The notes beneath the pieces were generated by a model. That model was not told the origin of the DNA, did no database searches, and saw only the letters and a program-made list of their open reading frames with translations. From Comamonadaceae bacterium (GTDB taxonomy: Bacteria > Pseudomonadota > Gammaproteobacteria > Burkholderiales > Burkholderiaceae_C), in NCBI GenBank assembly GCA_947455465.1, contig CANGNS010000006.1, positions 1-64,000 of the forward strand: DNA of 64,000 nt, written 5' to 3'. Made by a program: the position numbers and the translations under genes. Of the stretch, positions 37,548 to 45,902 are shown in pieces. Position 1 is the first letter of the stretch; each line of letters begins with the position of its first letter.

Positions 37548-38951
37548 ATGACAAAAACACGTACCCGCTTCGCCCCATCGCCCACCGGCTTTATTCACCT
37601 GGGCAATATCCGCTCGGCGCTTTACCCCTGGGCGTTTGCCCGCGCCACCGGCGGCGACTTTATTTTGCGCATTGAGGACACCGACGAAGACCGCTCCACC
37701 CAAGCCGCCGTGGATGTCATTTTGGAAGGCATGCGCTGGCTGGGCTTGGACCATGACGAGGGCCCGTTTTACCAAATGCAGCGTATCGCCCGCTACAAAG
37801 AGGTGCTGCTGCAGTTGCAGGCTGCCGGCTGGGTTTACCCCTGCTACATGGGCATCGCCGAGCTGGACGCCTTGCGCGAGCGGCAAATGGCCGCCAAAGA
37901 AAAGCCGCGCTACGACGGCACCTGGCGCCCCGAGCCGGGCAAGGTGCTACCGCCGGTGCCCGAGGGCGTGGTTCCTGTGCTGCGCTTTAAAAATCCGCAA
38001 GGCGGCTCGGTGGTCTGGGAGGACAAGGTCAAGGGCCGCATCGAAATCAGCAATGCCGAGCTGGACGACCTCGTCATCGCCCGCCCGGCCGCTCCCGGCG
38101 AGCAGGTGGGAACGCCTACCTACAACTTTTGCGTGGTGGTCGATGACATTGATATGGCCATCACCCATGTCATCCGGGGCGATGACCATGTGAACAACAC
38201 GCCGCGTCAAATAAACATCTTTCGTGCGCTGGGCCAAGAGCCGCCGGTGTACGCCCACTTGCCCACCGTGCTGAACGAGCAGGGCGAAAAGCTCAGCAAA
38301 CGCAATGGCGCCAAGGCCGTCACCCAATACGCTGCTGAGGGCTATCTGCCCGACGCGATGGTCAATTACCTGGCCCGCCTGGGCTGGAGCCACGGCGACG
38401 AGGAAATCTTCAGCCGCGCGCAGTTTGTCTCCTGGTTCAACCTAGACCATCTGGGCAAAAGCGCGGCGCAGTTTGATGAGGCCAAGCTGCGCTGGGTGAA
38501 CGCCCAGCACCTCAAGGCGATGGCCGGCACCGCACTGGCGCCGCTGGTGCAGGCGCATTTACAAGCGCGGGACGTGACCGCCGACGCCCGCCTGGCGCCC
38601 TTGTGCGATTTGCTCAAGGACCGCTGCGACACCACCATCGCCCTGGCCGATTGGGTCGCGCGCTTCTACACCGACACGCCCGCTTCGCAGGCCGACTTGG
38701 CGCAGCATGTAAACCAAGCTGTGCGCCCGGCGCTGACGCTGTTGCGCGAGCAATTGGCAACCTGCACCTGGGACCAGGCCGCCATCAGCGCCGTGCTGAA
38801 GGCAGTGCTGACGCAAACCGGTCTCAAAATGCCACAACTGGCCATGCCGGTGCGGGTTTTGGTGCTCGGTACAGCGCAAACTCCCTCGCTAGATGCGGTG
38901 CTTGCGCTCAGCGAACGGGAAAAAGTTCTGGAGCGGCTTTTGATGGGCTAA
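37548..38951 (+). CDS. gltX: Glutamyl-tRNA synthetase
   Basis: 467 residues. HIGH-type motif [17 protein letters not shown] (about 7-23) and KMSKS-type EKLSKRNG (about 246-253). Charges tRNA-Glu, whose gene lies 175 bp downstream. Note the second, truncated homologue gluQ at 51100. Confidence 0.97.
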   Translation: MTKTRTRFAPSPTGFIHLGNIRSALYPWAFARATGGDFILRIEDTDEDRSTQAAVDVILEGMRWLGLDHDEGPFYQMQRIARYKEVLLQLQAAGWVYPCYMGIAELDALRERQMAAKEKPRYDGTWRPEPGKVLPPVPEGVVPVLRFKNPQGGSVVWEDKVKGRIEISNAELDDLVIARPAAPGEQVGTPTYNFCVVVDDIDMAITHVIRGDDHVNNTPRQINIFRALGQEPPVYAHLPTVLNEQGEKLSKRNGAKAVTQYAAEGYLPDAMVNYLARLGWSHGDEEIFSRAQFVSWFNLDHLGKSAAQFDEAKLRWVNAQHLKAMAGTALAPLVQAHLQARDVTADARLAPLCDLLKDRCDTTIALADWVARFYTDTPASQADLAQHVNQAVRPALTLLREQLATCTWDQAAISAVLKAVLTQTGLKMPQLAMPVRVLVLGTAQTPSLDAVLALSEREKVLERLLMG

Positions 38952-38967
38952 ATTTATTGGCTATAAT
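38940..38967 (+). promoter_or_regulatory. Promoter of the tRNA-Ala/Glu/Asp operon
   Basis: -35 TTGATG (38940-38945), 16-bp spacer, perfect -10 TATAAT (38962-38967). The -35 lies within the last codons of gltX. The G-rich start region ends before tRNA-Ala at 39014. Confidence 0.7.
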
Positions 38968-39013
38968 CGAGGGCTTGGAAATTGAAGGCGCTGCTTGCAG
39001 GGTCTTGCGGTTT

Positions 39014-39089
<76 letters not shown>

Positions 39090-39125
39090 AAATTTTTTCC
39101 AAGAAACGGATTAGTCCAAGGTTTT

Positions 39126-39201
39126 GACCCCATCGTCTAGAGGCCTAGGACATCACCCTTTCACGGTGAGTACCGGGGTTCGAATCCCCGTGGGGTCGCC
39201 A
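39126..39201 (+). tRNA. tRNA-Glu (anticodon TTC)
   Basis: 76 nt with CCA. Begins GACCCCATCGTCTAG; the loop CTTTCAC gives anticodon TTC. All arms pair. Confidence 0.97.
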
Positions 39202-39257
39202 GATTCATCGCAAGATGATGAAAGCAAAAGTAGATAGCGACAACGCTATCGCTACCA

Positions 39258-39334
39258 GGAGTGGTAGTTCAGTTGGTTAGAATACCGGCCTGTCACGCCG
39301 GGGGTCGCGGGTTCGAGTCCCGTCCACTCCGCCA
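39258..39334 (+). tRNA. tRNA-Asp (anticodon GTC)
   Basis: 77 nt with CCA. Begins GGAGTGGTAGTTCAG; the anticodon arm CGGCC-TGTCACG gives GTC. Its last 18 bases are repeated at 43799-43816, marking it as the target of an integrated element. Confidence 0.97.
39317..39334 (+). repeat. att repeat in intact tRNA-Asp
   Basis: 18 bases GTCCCGTCCACTCCGCCA, exact partner of 43799-43816. Confidence 0.85.
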
Positions 39335-39341
39335 AACCTTC

Positions 39342-39367
39342 AAAAGGCCCGATTCGTCGGGCCTTTT
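39342..39367 (+). terminator. Terminator after tRNA-Asp (element side)
   Basis: 11-bp stem AAAAGGCCCGA / TCGGGCCTTTT with a TTCG loop region. It lies inside the element and replaces the host terminator now at 43827-43852. Confidence 0.9.
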
Positions 39368-39388
39368 GTCTTTCTGAGTCCCCAACAG

Positions 39389-39410
39389 GTGAGCCACCGC
39401 AGTGAGCCAC
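39389..39410. repeat. Arm-type motif pair, left end of the tRNA-Asp element
   Basis: GTGAGCCAC occurs twice directly (39389-39397 and 39402-39410), followed by TTTTTGG. The same motif lies at the other end (43696-43725). Confidence 0.55.
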
Positions 39411-39426
39411 TTTTTGGAGCTCAGCC

Positions 39427-39930
39427 ATGCGAATTCCGGCCTATCTGCGCCTGTCCCGCCACGGGATTTACTTTTTTCGGATCTGCATTCCGGCTCCTCT
39501 GCGGGATCGGTGGCGCAGCGGTCGGGAGTTGAAGGTGTCTTTACGCACGCGCGACCAGCGGCTCGCATTGGCCCGCGCCCGGGATCTCGCCATCGCTGCC
39601 CACAAACATTTCGGTTACGCTTTAGCGGATATGAGCGTCAAACCCTTCGACCCCAACGACATGACGACCTGGCCTACCGAGGCCAGCGAAATCCGGAAGT
39701 ACGAGAAGACCATCGAGACCGTGAGCACGGCCGAAGGGGTGATCGAGCGGGTCAAGTACAAGGTCGATCCGACATCAACCGCCGACATTGCTGCGGCGCG
39801 CGCCGATGAGATCCTGCACCAAAAGCGCCAGCGTTTCATGCGTCAGCCGAACTCACCGGAGGCGCAGGCATTTTTTGAAGCCGAAGAAGATGATGTTGAT
39901 TTGCATTTAAAACTGACCCAACTGACCTAG
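39427..39930 (+). pseudogene. Truncated tyrosine integrase (DUF6538 N-terminal part)
   Basis: The start MRIPAYLRLSRHGIYFFRIC and the following RDRWRSGRELKVSLRTRD are the N-terminal arm-binding domain seen in tRNA-integrating recombinases of the DUF6538 type. Real coding stops at 39893, where the IS21 begins; the last residues are read from the IS end. No catalytic domain (R-H-R-Y) is present anywhere in the element, so it is inactive. It sits 92 bp after tRNA-Asp, the normal integrase position. Confidence 0.85.
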
Positions 39931-39998
39931 GAATTTGCATCCAAATTTGACCCACGTGTACACACTGACCTGCTCGGTATTGAGCAGGAGAGACAGGA

Positions 39999-41522
39999 GT
40001 GATCGACGTGGCTTTACTAAGTGTGATCAGGCGCTGGCGCCTGCGCGATGGGATGGCGATCCGGGAGACAGCCCGGCGCACAGGCTTATCTCGCAATACC
40101 ATTCGTAAATATCTGGATAGCGGGGTCATTGACCCCAGATATCCAGACCGCAAGTCGCAGAGCAAACTGGATGACTTTGCCGAGAAGTTGTCAGGGTGGC
40201 TCAAGACAGAGAGCAAGAAGGGGCGCAAGCAAAAGCGCAGCTTGCGCCAGATTCATTCAGACCTTTGCGCTTTAGGCTTTACAGGCTCTTATGACCGGGT
40301 GGCGGCCTTTGCCAGGAACTGGAAGCAAGCTCAGCATGAGGCGCAGCAAACCACCGGGCGTGGCACCTTCATACCGTTGACCTTTGCCCCGGGAGAAGCG
40401 TTCCAGTTCGACTGGAGCGAGGACTGGGCCGTCATCAACGGAGAACGCACCAAGCTGCAGATTGCTCAGTTCAAGTTTTGCTACAGCCGTGCATTCATAT
40501 TGCGTGCCTATCCGCTGCAAACCCATGAGATGCTGTTTGACGCGCATAACCATGCCTTTCGAGTGCTCGGTGGTATCCCCAAACGCGGTATCTATGACAA
40601 CATGCGTACCGCCGTGGACAAGATCAAGAAGGGCAAGGCCAGGGACGTCAATCTTCGTTTCAACGTGCTGGTCAACCACTATGTGTTCGATGCCGAGTTC
40701 TGTAACCCGGCAGCTGGCTGGGAGAAGGGGCGCATCGAGAAGAATGTGCAGGACTCCCGCCACCGGCTTTGGCATAACGCGCCGGACTTCAAGACACTTG
40801 CCGATCTCAATGACTGGTTGGAACGCCGCTGCGTCGAGCTGTGGTCAGAACTTACCAACCCAGACGACAGAGAGCGTCGTATCGTGGAATTGTGGGAGCA
40901 AGAGCAGCCTGTCTTGATGCCCACACCATCACCCTTTGATGGGTTTGTAGAGCACACCAAACGCGTGTCCCCCACCTGTCTGATCCATTTCGAGCGCAAC
41001 CGTTACAGCGTGCCAGCGACCTTTGCCAATCGGCCTATCAGCTTGCGTGTCTACGCCCACCGACTGGTCATTGCCGCTGAGGGACAAACCATCGCTGAAC
41101 ATGAGCGGCACTTCGACCGCAAACATAGCGGGGGCCAAACGATCTATGACTGGCACCATTACTTGGCTGTGCTACAGCGCAAGCCCGGTGCTTTGCGTAA
41201 CGGCGCTCCGTTCAAGGAATTCCCAGACGGATTCAAACGCTTGCAGGCGGCGCTGACCAAACGCCTGGGCGGAGACCGTGAGATGGTTGAGATCCTCGCC
41301 CTGGTGCTGCACCACGACGAGCAAGCCGTACTCACCGCGGTGGAGCTGGCACTGGAGTCGGGCGTGCCGTCCAAACTGCACATCCTCAACCTGTTGGGTC
41401 GGTTGGTGGAGTCAACACCACCGGCGCCCATCACCACACCCCAGGACCTGGTTCTGCGCATAGAGCCGCAGGCCAATGTCATTCGTTACGACAGTTTGCG
41501 GGGGGATCGTCATGCAGCATGA
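39999..41522 (+). CDS. istA: IS21-family transposase IstA
   Basis: 507 residues, start GTG 39999. An N-terminal HTH ([21 protein letters not shown]) is followed by a DDE integrase core. Likely catalytic D in [11 protein letters not shown] (about 138), D in [13 protein letters not shown] (about 198) and E in [11 protein letters not shown] (about 245). It overlaps istB by 11 bp. It appears intact. Confidence 0.95.
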   Translation: MIDVALLSVIRRWRLRDGMAIRETARRTGLSRNTIRKYLDSGVIDPRYPDRKSQSKLDDFAEKLSGWLKTESKKGRKQKRSLRQIHSDLCALGFTGSYDRVAAFARNWKQAQHEAQQTTGRGTFIPLTFAPGEAFQFDWSEDWAVINGERTKLQIAQFKFCYSRAFILRAYPLQTHEMLFDAHNHAFRVLGGIPKRGIYDNMRTAVDKIKKGKARDVNLRFNVLVNHYVFDAEFCNPAAGWEKGRIEKNVQDSRHRLWHNAPDFKTLADLNDWLERRCVELWSELTNPDDRERRIVELWEQEQPVLMPTPSPFDGFVEHTKRVSPTCLIHFERNRYSVPATFANRPISLRVYAHRLVIAAEGQTIAEHERHFDRKHSGGQTIYDWHHYLAVLQRKPGALRNGAPFKEFPDGFKRLQAALTKRLGGDREMVEILALVLHHDEQAVLTAVELALESGVPSKLHILNLLGRLVESTPPAPITTPQDLVLRIEPQANVIRYDSLRGDRHAA

Positions 41523-42288
41523 GGCAATGATAGAGACCCTTAAAGGGCTCAAGCTCCATGGAATGGCGCATGCCATTGATGAGCTGGCCAAGCAGGGCTC
41601 ACCGGCGTACAAAGGAGCCGAGTCGATTCTCGACAGCCTGCTTAAAGCGGAAGTGGCCGAGCGTGAAGTGCGCTCTGTGAACTACCAGGTCAAGGTGGCG
41701 CGTTTCCCAGCGTATCGGGATTTGTCTGAGTTTGACTTCAGCCAGAGCGTGGTCAATGAGGCTTTGATTCGAAACCTGCATCGAGGTTTGTTCATGGACA
41801 ACGCGGAGAACATCGTACTGATCGGCGGCCCGGGTACGGGCAAGACGCATCTTGCAACTGCCTTGGCGGTGCAGGCCATCATGCATTTGCACCGGCGGGT
41901 GCGATTCTTCTCAACGGTCGAGTTGGTCAATGCCTTGGAGTTGGAGAAGCAAGCCGGCAAGCAGGGCCAGATTGCCAACCGACTCATCCACACCGATTTG
42001 GTGATCCTCGATGAGCTGGGGTACTTGCCATTTAGCCAAGCCGGTGGCGCATTGCTGTTTCACCTGATCAGCAGGCTCTACGAGCGCACGAGCATAGTCA
42101 TCACGACTAACCTCAGTTTCTCTGAGTGGGGTGCAGTGTTTGGTGATCCAAAGATGACTACTGCGCTTCTGGATCGGCTGACCCACCACTGCCATATTGC
42201 GGAAACCGGCAATGACAGTTACCGATTCAAAAACAGTTCGACTAAAACCAAGGAGGCAAAAACTAGGAAATCAACGAAGACTGAGTGA
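41512..42288 (+). CDS. istB: IS21-family ATPase IstB
   Basis: 258 residues from ATG 41512 ([18 protein letters not shown]). Walker [12 protein letters not shown] (about 107-117) and Walker [12 protein letters not shown] (about 163). The AAA+ partner selects the target DNA for IstA. The upstream in-frame ATG at 41476 lies within istA and is unlikely. Confidence 0.95.
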   Translation: MQHEAMIETLKGLKLHGMAHAIDELAKQGSPAYKGAESILDSLLKAEVAEREVRSVNYQVKVARFPAYRDLSEFDFSQSVVNEALIRNLHRGLFMDNAENIVLIGGPGTGKTHLATALAVQAIMHLHRRVRFFSTVELVNALELEKQAGKQGQIANRLIHTDLVILDELGYLPFSQAGGALLFHLISRLYERTSIVITTNLSFSEWGAVFGDPKMTTALLDRLTHHCHIAETGNDSYRFKNSSTKTKEAKTRKSTKTE

Positions 42289-42483
42289 TACTTTGAATCA
42301 ATTGGGGTGGGTCAAACTTCAATGCAAAACCTGGGTCAGGTTTGAGTGCAATTCAACATATTTTGGTTCAAATTCCTCTACTCCCCATTTGAGCCTTTCA
42401 GACAACACGCATTGCCTGTTGAGCGGTCTCTATTGTTTATTCTTCCGTTGTAGCTTACCGCTTGTGCGGTAGGCACACGAGCT

Positions 42484-43533
42484 TTACCGCAACTCATACC
42501 AAGCCCCACGCCCACTTCCATGCTGACCTAAATGGCTGCGCTCCACTAAGTTGCGGAAGTGCTGTTTCAGCGTATTTCTACTTGCTCCGGTTAGCTTAAT
42601 GGCATCAGCCATCGTTATTCGTCCATGCTCACGAGCGAACTCCACAACCTGCAACGACAGTTCCGGCATGGTGGCCAGTACGATCTTTTCACGCTCGACT
42701 TTTTTCTCCAGTCGACGAACCTGCTCAGCGAGAGACCGAAGAAAGAACTCTAGCCATGGTTGCCAGTTAGGTGCATTGGTCCGAATTGTTCCCTGCGTCT
42801 GGCGCAATGCCAGGTAATAGGCTTCCTTGTTGATCTCGATCACGCTTTCCAGTGAACTGTACGGAACATAGGCGTAGCCAGCTTGGACCAGCAGCAGGGT
42901 TGTGAGCACGCGGCTCAGGCGTCCGTTGCCGTCTTGAAACGGATGAATTTCCAGAAAGACAACGACAAAGATTGAAATGATCAACAGGGGGTGTAGTTGC
43001 GCCTTGTCGCGTTCTTGGGCGACCCACGCCACCAATTCCGCCATCAGGCGCGGCGTGTCAAACGGGCTGGCGGTTTCGAACACGATCCCGATCTGGGTGC
43101 CGTTTTCGTCGAAGGCGGCCACGCTGTTGGAGTTGGTCTTGTACTGCCCCCGGTGCCGCTCGTCCTTTTCGCTGTGGCGCAGCAGGGTCTGATGCAACTG
43201 CTTAATGTGGTTTTCGTTGAAGGGGATGTCCTGCCACGAACTGAACACCAGATCCATCAGTTCGGCGTAGCCTGCTACTTCCTGCTCGTCGCGGGTTTCA
43301 AATGACTTAATCTCCAGGGTTGAGAGCAATTTCTCCACCTCACGGTCGGAGAGCTTGCTGCCCTCAATTCGGGTGGATGAGCCAATGCTTTCGATGGTGG
43401 CTACGCGCCGCAGGGCGGACAGGCGATCCGGTGCGAGTGTGCCCAGTGCCCGCCAAGCGCCCTTGAACTCGTCGATTCGGGCGATCAGGCTCAGGACTTC
43501 CGGGGTGATTTTTAGGGATTCGGCGCGCGGCAT
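42484..43533 (-). CDS. Fic-domain protein (probable AMP-transferase)
   Basis: 349 residues from ATG 43533 (MPRAESLKI); a start at 43563 is also possible. An N-terminal class II inhibitory motif S-x-x-x-E-G is seen in SSTRIEG (about 52-58), and the catalytic Fic motif HPFQDGNGRLSR at about 197-208 is complete. A C-terminal winged helix (about 295-345, ITMADAIKLTGASRNTLKQHF) follows. Such stand-alone Fic proteins modify cellular targets, often auto-inhibited by the N-terminal helix. It is cargo of the tRNA-Asp element, and its catalytic residues are intact. Confidence 0.92.
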   Translation of the reverse strand: MPRAESLKITPEVLSLIARIDEFKGAWRALGTLAPDRLSALRRVATIESIGSSTRIEGSKLSDREVEKLLSTLEIKSFETRDEQEVAGYAELMDLVFSSWQDIPFNENHIKQLHQTLLRHSEKDERHRGQYKTNSNSVAAFDENGTQIGIVFETASPFDTPRLMAELVAWVAQERDKAQLHPLLIISIFVVVFLEIHPFQDGNGRLSRVLTTLLLVQAGYAYVPYSSLESVIEINKEAYYLALRQTQGTIRTNAPNWQPWLEFFLRSLAEQVRRLEKKVEREKIVLATMPELSLQVVEFAREHGRITMADAIKLTGASRNTLKQHFRNLVERSHLGQHGSGRGAWYELR

Positions 43534-43798
43534 AGAACCAATAGTACACCCATTTGCACCCAATTAATGCGATGTGCGGCGCATAGCCCAAGTGGCCGTG
43601 TTTGCCCAATAAAGCGCCCATTTACACCCATTTCTGCGGCTGCGTGGTCGCGAGTACGAAACCCAAACAGGGACTCGAATCCTGCGCTACAGTGGTGGCT
43701 CACTTGCACATTGCGGTGAGCCACTTATTGGGTGTCCAACTTAGTGGCAAAAGGCGTAAAACCGCGTTTCTATTGGGTTTTCGGAGGTTTGGCAGAGT
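43534..43798. other. Non-coding right end of the tRNA-Asp element
   Basis: No gene is seen. The stretch holds an inverted GTGGCTCAC (43696-43704) and a direct GTGAGCCAC (43717-43725), matching the left-end motifs, and ends at the tRNA-Asp repeat. A GGACTCGAATCC at 43671-43682 resembles a T-arm, but no tRNA can be folded around it. Confidence 0.5.
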
Positions 43799-43816
43799 GT
43801 CCCGTCCACTCCGCCA
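43799..43816 (+). repeat. att remnant: displaced 3' end of tRNA-Asp
   Basis: 18-bp copy of the tRNA-Asp 3' end without the rest of the tRNA. It is followed directly by the original host terminator. Confidence 0.85.
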
Positions 43817-43826
43817 TATCGCTAGT

Positions 43827-43852
43827 AAAAACGGGCCTTCGGGCCCGTTTTT
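43827..43852 (+). terminator. Original tRNA-Asp terminator
   Basis: AAAAACGGGCC TTCG GGCCCGTTTTT: a strong symmetrical stem with a T-run. Separated from its tRNA by the integrated element. Confidence 0.9.
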
Positions 43853-43971
43853 CATTGTTGCGTGCGCCAGCGCCGAAAACCCAAGCACCAGACCAAATCC
43901 CGCGGTTTGACGCTCTTTCAGCGAGCGCGTTAACATCCCGTCTTTCTATTTCAACCAACGGAGTACATCGC

Positions 43972-44565
43972 ATGTCTCAAATCCTTCAATCGCTCGGCAA
44001 AACTTTGGTCGCTGGCCTGGTATTGCTGATTCTTATTGTGCTGATCGCAGGGGCCGTCTCTGGCAGCCCGGTGCAAATCACGCTGGCCTGGGAGAGTTTC
44101 TTTTTCCGCTGGCTGCACGTGGCCTCGGGTGTGATGTGGATTGGCTTGCTCTGGTACTTTAATTTCGTGCAAATCCCCTCCATGCCCAAGATTCCGGACG
44201 AGCAAAAGCCTGCTATCAGCAAGGTGATCGCGCCTGAAGCACTGTTTTGGTTCCGCTATGCGGCACTGTCGACCGTGGTTACCGGCCTGATTGTGGCCGC
44301 CCTGCAGGGCTATTTGCACGCCGCTTTGCGCCTGCAAGTGGGTTATGCGGCTATCGGCATTGGCATGTGGCTGGCGCTGGTCATGGCCTTTAACGTCTGG
44401 TTCATCATTTGGCCAAACCAGAAGAAGGCCTTGGGCATCGTGGCTGTCGAACCGGCCGCCAAGGCCGCTGCAGCCCGTTTGGCAATGTTGACCTCCCGTA
44501 CCAATACCCTCCTGTCCATCCCCATGCTGTACATGATGGTGGCGCAGTCCCACGGGGGCCTGTAA
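43972..44565 (+). CDS. PuuD-like (DUF989) membrane protein
   Basis: 197 residues from ATG 43972 (MSQILQSLGKTL). Four hydrophobic segments (about 10-30, 45-65, 88-110 and 120-142). The block FFFRWLHVASGVMWIGLLWYFNFVQIP is shared with the membrane domain of urate hydroxylase PuuD. The cytochrome c-like C-terminal domain of true PuuD is absent, so urate oxidation cannot be assumed; it may be a haem-containing membrane protein of unknown role. Confidence 0.8.
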   Translation: MSQILQSLGKTLVAGLVLLILIVLIAGAVSGSPVQITLAWESFFFRWLHVASGVMWIGLLWYFNFVQIPSMPKIPDEQKPAISKVIAPEALFWFRYAALSTVVTGLIVAALQGYLHAALRLQVGYAAIGIGMWLALVMAFNVWFIIWPNQKKALGIVAVEPAAKAAAARLAMLTSRTNTLLSIPMLYMMVAQSHGGL

Positions 44566-44722
44566 GCGCGTATCGGGGCAGCTTCGCCGGGGCGGCCCCC
44601 TAGGTATTTGGCTATTTGAACAATTTGTGACAATATGGCGGGCCACCCGCCGGCTTGGCATTAGAATTTCTCAAGCTTTAGGGCTTATTTTTAATTTTTT
44701 ATTTTCAATGGAGTTACCCCTT

Positions 44723-45856
44723 ATGAAATTGACTACTCTTGCAGCGGCAGTCTTGAGCCTGTCCACCGGTCTGGCCATGGCCCAAAGCGTTGTCACGATC
44801 GCGCACGTCGGACCCACCAGCGGCGCCATCGCCCACTTGGGTAAAGACAATGAAAACGGCGCCATCATGGCTGTGGAAGAGCTCAATGCCGCTGGCGTGA
44901 CCATCGGCGGCCAAAAGGTCACCCTCAAGCTGATGACCGAAGACGACGCAGCCGATCCCAAGCAAGGCACCGCAGTCGCCCAGAAATTGGCTGACGCCAA
45001 GGTTGCCGGCGTGATCGGTCACCTGAACTCGGGCACGTCCATCCCCGCATCCAAGATTTACAGCGATGCTGGCATTCCCCAAATCTCGCCCTCGGCGACC
45101 AACCCCAAGTACACACGCCAAGGTTTCAAAACCACCTTCCGCGTGGTGGCTGATGACACCCAGCTGGGTGGCACTTTGGGTAAGTACGCTGTCAAAACCT
45201 TGAAAGGCAAAGCCATTGCTGTGATCGACGACCGTACTGCCTACGGCCAAGGCGTTGCTGAAGAGTTCAGCAAAGCTGTGGTTGCTGCTGGCGGCACCAT
45301 CGTTGCCAAAGAGTTCACCACCGACAAAGCCACCGACTTCAACGCTATTTTGACCACCATCAAGGGCAAAAAGCCTGACGTCGTTTTCTTCGGCGGTATG
45401 GATGCTGTGGCCGGTCCGATGCTGCGCCAGATGAAATCCTTGGGCATTTCTGCCAAGTTCATGGGCGGCGACGGCATTTGCTCGACCGAGTTGGTCAAGC
45501 TCGCTGGCGATGCAGTGACAGACAACCAAGTGTTCTGTGCTGAAGCCGGTGGTGTCGAAGGCAAGGCCAAAGAAGGCATGGAAGACTTCAAGAAGAAGTT
45601 CAAAGCCAAGTTTGGTGCCGACGTCCAGGTGTACGCTCCCTATGTGTATGACAGCGTGAAGATCATGGTTGCTGCCATGGTCAAAGCAGGTTCTTCGGAC
45701 CCCGCTAAATACCTGCCCGCACTGGCTGCTACCAAAGACTTCAAGGGCGTGACTGGCCCGATCGGCTTTGATGCCAAAGGCGACATCATCGGTGGCGCGC
45801 TGACTCTGCGCACCATCAAAGGTGGCAAGCTCGAAGAGCTGGCTGTTATCCGTTAA
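44723..45856 (+). CDS. Branched-chain amino-acid-type ABC substrate-binding protein
   Basis: 377 residues from ATG 44723. Signal peptide MKLTTLAAAVLSLSTGLAMA, then the periplasmic binding protein type 1 fold (VVTIAHVGPTSGAIAHLGKD, GVIGHLNSGTSIPAS, YGQGVAEEFSKAV, FFGGMDAVAGPML). LivK/LivJ-like. No permease or ATPase genes are adjacent, so it is an orphan binding protein that must join a transporter encoded elsewhere. Its codon use is biased to favoured codons, which suggests high expression. Confidence 0.92.
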   Translation: MKLTTLAAAVLSLSTGLAMAQSVVTIAHVGPTSGAIAHLGKDNENGAIMAVEELNAAGVTIGGQKVTLKLMTEDDAADPKQGTAVAQKLADAKVAGVIGHLNSGTSIPASKIYSDAGIPQISPSATNPKYTRQGFKTTFRVVADDTQLGGTLGKYAVKTLKGKAIAVIDDRTAYGQGVAEEFSKAVVAAGGTIVAKEFTTDKATDFNAILTTIKGKKPDVVFFGGMDAVAGPMLRQMKSLGISAKFMGGDGICSTELVKLAGDAVTDNQVFCAEAGGVEGKAKEGMEDFKKKFKAKFGADVQVYAPYVYDSVKIMVAAMVKAGSSDPAKYLPALAATKDFKGVTGPIGFDAKGDIIGGALTLRTIKGGKLEELAVIR

Positions 45857-45874
45857 TCACGGCGCAGCGGTTCA

Positions 45875-45902
45875 AAAAACCGGCCTTCGGGCCGGTTTTT
45901 TT
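45875..45902. terminator. Bidirectional terminator
   Basis: AAAAAACCGGCC TTCG GGCCGGTTTTTT between the binding-protein gene and the convergent helicase gene; symmetrical, so usable from both sides. Confidence 0.9.

Larger units (their letters stand above)
39894..42358 (+). mobile_element. IS21-family insertion sequence, 2.5 kb
   Basis: The ends are TG...CA: left TGTTGATTTGCA and right, inverted, TGTTGAATTGCA. Inside each end the TTGCA...TGACCCA unit occurs twice, the multiple terminal repeats typical of IS21. istA and istB are complete. The flanks (GAAGATGA left, TATTTTGG right) show no target duplication, so DNA next to one end was lost after insertion. Confidence 0.9.
39317..43816. mobile_element. 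Decayed element in tRNA-Asp, carrying an IS21 and a Fic gene
   Basis: Bounded by the 18-bp tRNA-Asp 3' end (39317-39334) and its copy (43799-43816). It contains a truncated integrase next to the tRNA, a complete IS21-family insertion and a Fic gene. GTGAGCCAC motifs occur near both ends. The lack of an intact integrase and the missing IS target duplication show it has lost DNA and is immobile. Confidence 0.8.

Noticed and set aside
42450-42475. Hairpin TACCGC/GCGGTA after the Fic gene as terminator
   Set aside because: No T-run follows on the Fic strand, so termination is not supported.
43660-43695. tRNA-like T-arm (GGACTCGAATCC) inside the tRNA-Asp element
   Set aside because: No acceptor or anticodon arm can be paired around it.
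44627-44722. Longer N-terminus for the binding protein
   Set aside because: The extra residues (MTIWRATRRLGIRIS and on) destroy the signal peptide; GGAG before ATG 44723 supports the shorter form.
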